From the NCBI RefSeq assembly GCF_008386505.1, contig NZ_VUNZ01000001.1:62001-126000 (forward strand): 64,000 nt of DNA. Direction: 5' to 3'. Shown piece after piece: positions 61,733-64,000 of this stretch. This DNA is from Chryseobacterium sediminis (GTDB taxonomy: Bacteria > Bacteroidota > Bacteroidia > Flavobacteriales > Weeksellaceae). Position 1 is the stretch's first letter. The number at the start of each line of letters is the position of its first letter. The position numbers and the translations under genes were made by a program. The notes under the pieces are model-generated. The model saw nothing but the letters and a program-made list of their open reading frames with translations, ran no database searches and was not told the origin of the DNA.

Positions 61733-63532
61733 ATGAAATTTATTTATTTTAGATTTAAAAATTTTAAAGGTATAGAGGATGAAAAGTTAGATTTATCTAA
61801 GACTCCAGAAAGTAATATTTTTACATTAGTTGGATTAAATGAAAGTGGTAAAACAACTATTCTAGAAGCAATTAATTATTTTAAATATAAACCAGAGAAG
61901 CTTGATGTGTTGGAATTGAAAGAATATGAGATTCAAGATATACATACGTTAATTCCTATAAATAAGAGGGATAATTTTAATGATAAAATAACTATAGAAG
62001 CAGGAATAGAGCTTGATGATGAAGATATTTTAAAAATTAAAAAAGAGTTTGAGCAAAAAAATCTTATAATAGATAAATTAGGTACTAAATTCACATATAC
62101 ACAAATTTATCATTTTGAAAAATCCAAACATATTAAAGAGAGGGATCAAAGTTTATGGACCTATGATATAACGGGAAGAAAAAAAAATGGAAAAAAAATA
62201 AATAAGCTAGAAAATAGTGATGCATTAATAGCAAATAATTTCATTACAAAAAACCTTCCCAGTATTTTATATTTTCCCAATTTTTTATTTGAATTTCCTG
62301 AAAGGATATATTTAAATAATGAAACTCAAAATGAAAAAGATCTTTTTTATCAAAAAATTATTCAAGATACTCTTGATTCACTTGAAAATGATTTGAATAT
62401 AAATGACCATTTAATTTTTCGAATAGTTTCTCAAGATGCTAATGATAAAAGAAATCTAACTAGCCTTATTGGAAAATTACAAAAAAAATTAAGTGATGTA
62501 ATATTTAATAAATGGAATCAGATATTTAACAAACATTTATCTAATAAAGAAATAATTTTATATACTGGAGTTGATTCAATAGGTACTTATATTGAATTTA
62601 ACATTAAGGATGATGTAGATACGTATAGGATTTCTGAAAGGTCTTTGGGATTTCGGTGGTTTTTTGTTTATATTTTACTTACACAATTCCGAACATATAG
62701 AAAAGAAAATAAAAATGCATTTTATTTATTTGATGAACCTGCTTCTAATTTACACCCATCTGCCCAAATAGAACTTTTGAAAAGTTTTGAAAAATTATCA
62801 AAAGTAATATATACGACTCATAGTCAGTATTTAATAAATCCTAAATGGTTAGAAAGTACTTTTGTTATAAAAAATGAAGCAATCGATTACGAAAACGAAG
62901 CTGATTACAATTCAAAAAATACTAATATTAAAATTAGCAAGTATAGAGAATTTGCAGTAAAATATCCTAATCAGAGCAACTATTTTCAACCAATTCTTGA
63001 AGTTTTAGATTATAAACCTTCTAACTTAGAGTTAGTTCCAAAAGTAATAATAACAGAAGGGAAAAATGATTTTTATACATTGAATTACTTTAAAGAGATT
63101 GTTAAAAATAAATATATTATAAACATTATTCCTGGTACTAGTGCAAGTAATTTAGAGACACTAATAAGCTTGTATTTAGGTTGGGGATCAAAGTTTATTG
63201 TAATATTAGATGATGATAAACAAGGTAATGAACAAAAAAAACGATACATAAATATTTTTGGAGAGATTGTAAAGGATTCAATTTTTACACTAAGAGAAAT
63301 TGATAAGAATTGGGATAAATATGAATTAGAAGATATTATATCTGAAGAAGATAAAAATATAATTATAGATAAAGTTTATACAGAGTCTAAAGCAAGTAAT
63401 AAAACAATTTTGAATCGTAGTATTCAAGAACTTTATCTTAATAATGTCTTTCCAAGTTTATCTAAAACAACTCTGCAAAATTTTAATATATTGTTTAAGT
63501 TTTTAGAAGGTAGGCTTAATGATTTAAGTTAA
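61733..63532 (+). CDS. OLD-family ATPase with Toprim nuclease domain
   Basis: A 599-residue protein. N-terminal ABC-type ATPase: Walker A G-L-N-E-S-G-K-T at 34-41, signature S-E-R-S-L-G-F at 301-307, Walker B F-Y-L-F-D-E-P at 330-336 and the H-loop T-T-H-S-Q near 361-365. C-terminal Toprim nuclease: E442 in I-I-T-E-G-K-N-D and D-D-D at 493-495. This order matches class 1 OLD proteins, known from phage P2 Old and many anti-phage systems. It is markedly more AT-rich than its neighbours. No GajB-like helicase, retron or other partner follows, so it may be a stand-alone defence nuclease. Confidence 0.9.
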   Translation: MKFIYFRFKNFKGIEDEKLDLSKTPESNIFTLVGLNESGKTTILEAINYFKYKPEKLDVLELKEYEIQDIHTLIPINKRDNFNDKITIEAGIELDDEDILKIKKEFEQKNLIIDKLGTKFTYTQIYHFEKSKHIKERDQSLWTYDITGRKKNGKKINKLENSDALIANNFITKNLPSILYFPNFLFEFPERIYLNNETQNEKDLFYQKIIQDTLDSLENDLNINDHLIFRIVSQDANDKRNLTSLIGKLQKKLSDVIFNKWNQIFNKHLSNKEIILYTGVDSIGTYIEFNIKDDVDTYRISERSLGFRWFFVYILLTQFRTYRKENKNAFYLFDEPASNLHPSAQIELLKSFEKLSKVIYTTHSQYLINPKWLESTFVIKNEAIDYENEADYNSKNTNIKISKYREFAVKYPNQSNYFQPILEVLDYKPSNLELVPKVIITEGKNDFYTLNYFKEIVKNKYIINIIPGTSASNLETLISLYLGWGSKFIVILDDDKQGNEQKKRYINIFGEIVKDSIFTLREIDKNWDKYELEDIISEEDKNIIIDKVYTESKASNKTILNRSIQELYLNNVFPSLSKTTLQNFNILFKFLEGRLNDLS

Positions 63533-63587
63533 TTTGGTATTATTATTTTAATTCTTATTAATATAGTGAAGAACTGAGATGTTGAAT

Positions 63588-63618
63588 AAAAAACCGCCCC
63601 AAACAGGGCGGTTTTTTC
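63588..63618. terminator. Intrinsic terminator
   Basis: AAAACCGCCC and GGGCGGTTTT pair around CAAACA and are followed by TTTTCAG; T-runs on both strands serve the convergent genes. Confidence 0.85.
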
Positions 63619-63647
63619 AGTAAAAATTAATTGAAAGTTATATTTTA

Positions 63648-63878
63648 TTATCTTTTCTTCATACTTGTTCCTGATAAAGAACTGATGAATACAAGGCCAA
63701 AGCCGATATAAGCGGCAAATGCCGTCAGATATATAATTAAGCTGTTTAAGCTTGGTTTTAAGGCGTATACCAATACAGAAAATGCAGCAAAACTTAGTAC
63801 CAGCAATAGGCTCCATATATTTAACTTTGCAGCATCTTCATTTCTCTTAAAAATCATTTCAAAAAAGGCTCTCATCAT
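63648..63878 (-). CDS. Small membrane protein of unknown function
   Basis: A 76-residue protein with two hydrophobic segments (about residues 22-43 and 46-68) and a basic C-terminal end (M-K-K-R). Two adjacent ATG codons (63876-63878 and 63873-63875) could start it. No family recognised. Convergent with the OLD nuclease gene and separated from it by a terminator. Confidence 0.7.
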   Translation of the reverse strand: MMRAFFEMIFKRNEDAAKLNIWSLLLVLSFAAFSVLVYALKPSLNSLIIYLTAFAAYIGFGLVFISSLSGTSMKKR

Positions 63879-64000
63879 TACTTACATTTTAAGGGTTATA
63901 CAATTAATTAAAAAAATAAAGGCGTACTCATCGCGGTAAAAAGAATAAATTCCTTTACTGGGCTAAGGTTCGTGATGACTTTGCCGTTTATCTATATCGT

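Noticed and set aside
63529..63816. Minus-strand 95-codon ORF at the right edge
   Set aside because: It runs through the terminator at 63588-63618 and overlaps the better-supported small membrane gene in another frame.
1..64000. CRISPR arrays, insertion sequences, rRNA genes, integrases
   Set aside because: I found no regularly spaced repeats, transposase or rRNA sequence anywhere in the window.

Overview
The window looks like chromosomal DNA of a Chryseobacterium-type member of the Flavobacteriia (Bacteroidota). The pointers are low GC, promoters of the TTG-N(17-23)-TAnnTTTG type with few Shine-Dalgarno sequences, a gliding-type lipoprotein PPIase (GldI), many secreted proteins whose mature part begins Q-V-G-I-x-T, a DUF4294 gene, GG-leader bacteriocin-like peptides and a DUF692 (MNIO) RiPP-type pair. 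Genus assignment is inference; no rRNA is present.

Layout. 1-1.2 kb: end of a HEAT-like protein, a decayed stretch and an unrecognised gene. 1.39 kb: tRNA-Ser(UGA) with promoter and terminator. 1.9-4.6 kb: three tandem secreted paralogues with a C1q/TNF-like C-terminal domain. 4.7-5.0 kb: two tiny GG-leader cysteine peptides. 5.3-7.3 kb: alpha/beta hydrolase, VOC protein, secreted protein. 7.7-21.4 kb: a metabolic block bracketed by two cobalamin riboswitches. The first precedes prpB-prpC-prpD (2-methylcitrate cycle) and the valine-degradation genes (mmsA, acyl-CoA dehydrogenase, HIBYL-CoA hydrolase, mmsB, enoyl-CoA hydratase). An Lrp-type regulator follows on the other strand, and the second riboswitch precedes metE. 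Valine breakdown yields propionyl-CoA, which the methylcitrate cycle burns without B12, and MetE makes methionine without B12, so both riboswitches would switch on B12-independent routes.

21.6-33.9 kb: mostly minus-strand genes (AraC regulators, aldehyde dehydrogenase, sigma factor with DUF6596, PhzF, DoxX, Crp-like regulator, MFS exporter). 34.2-38.8 kb: a secreted protein convergent with a large hybrid-sensor-like histidine kinase and its LuxR-type response regulator. 39.5-43.8 kb: DUF1349 protein, LuxR and AraC regulators, an alpha-oxoamine synthase and a TetR regulator.

43.9-47.1 kb holds two striking items. dnaX is split by a run of ten A, so that the zero frame gives a gamma-length protein and a -1 slip gives a tau-length one. 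Directly after it, a 43-residue ORF with 18 aromatic residues sits between a good promoter and the DAHP synthase/chorismate mutase gene and looks like an aromatic-amino-acid attenuator.

47.2-57.5 kb: rsgA, ndk, a GH29 fucosidase, a possible RiPP operon (secreted peptide ending in Cys-Pro-Ala-Cys, MNIO enzyme, DUF1772 membrane protein), rpe, an M42 peptidase, Nudix and MnmD. 57.6-61.6 kb: ilvE, gldI, a cyclophilin-FKBP fusion and small genes. 61.7-63.5 kb: an AT-rich OLD-family ATPase-Toprim nuclease. It shares with the small gene before it a CCGTA-N4-TACGG palindrome placed exactly 24 bases before a -7 box.
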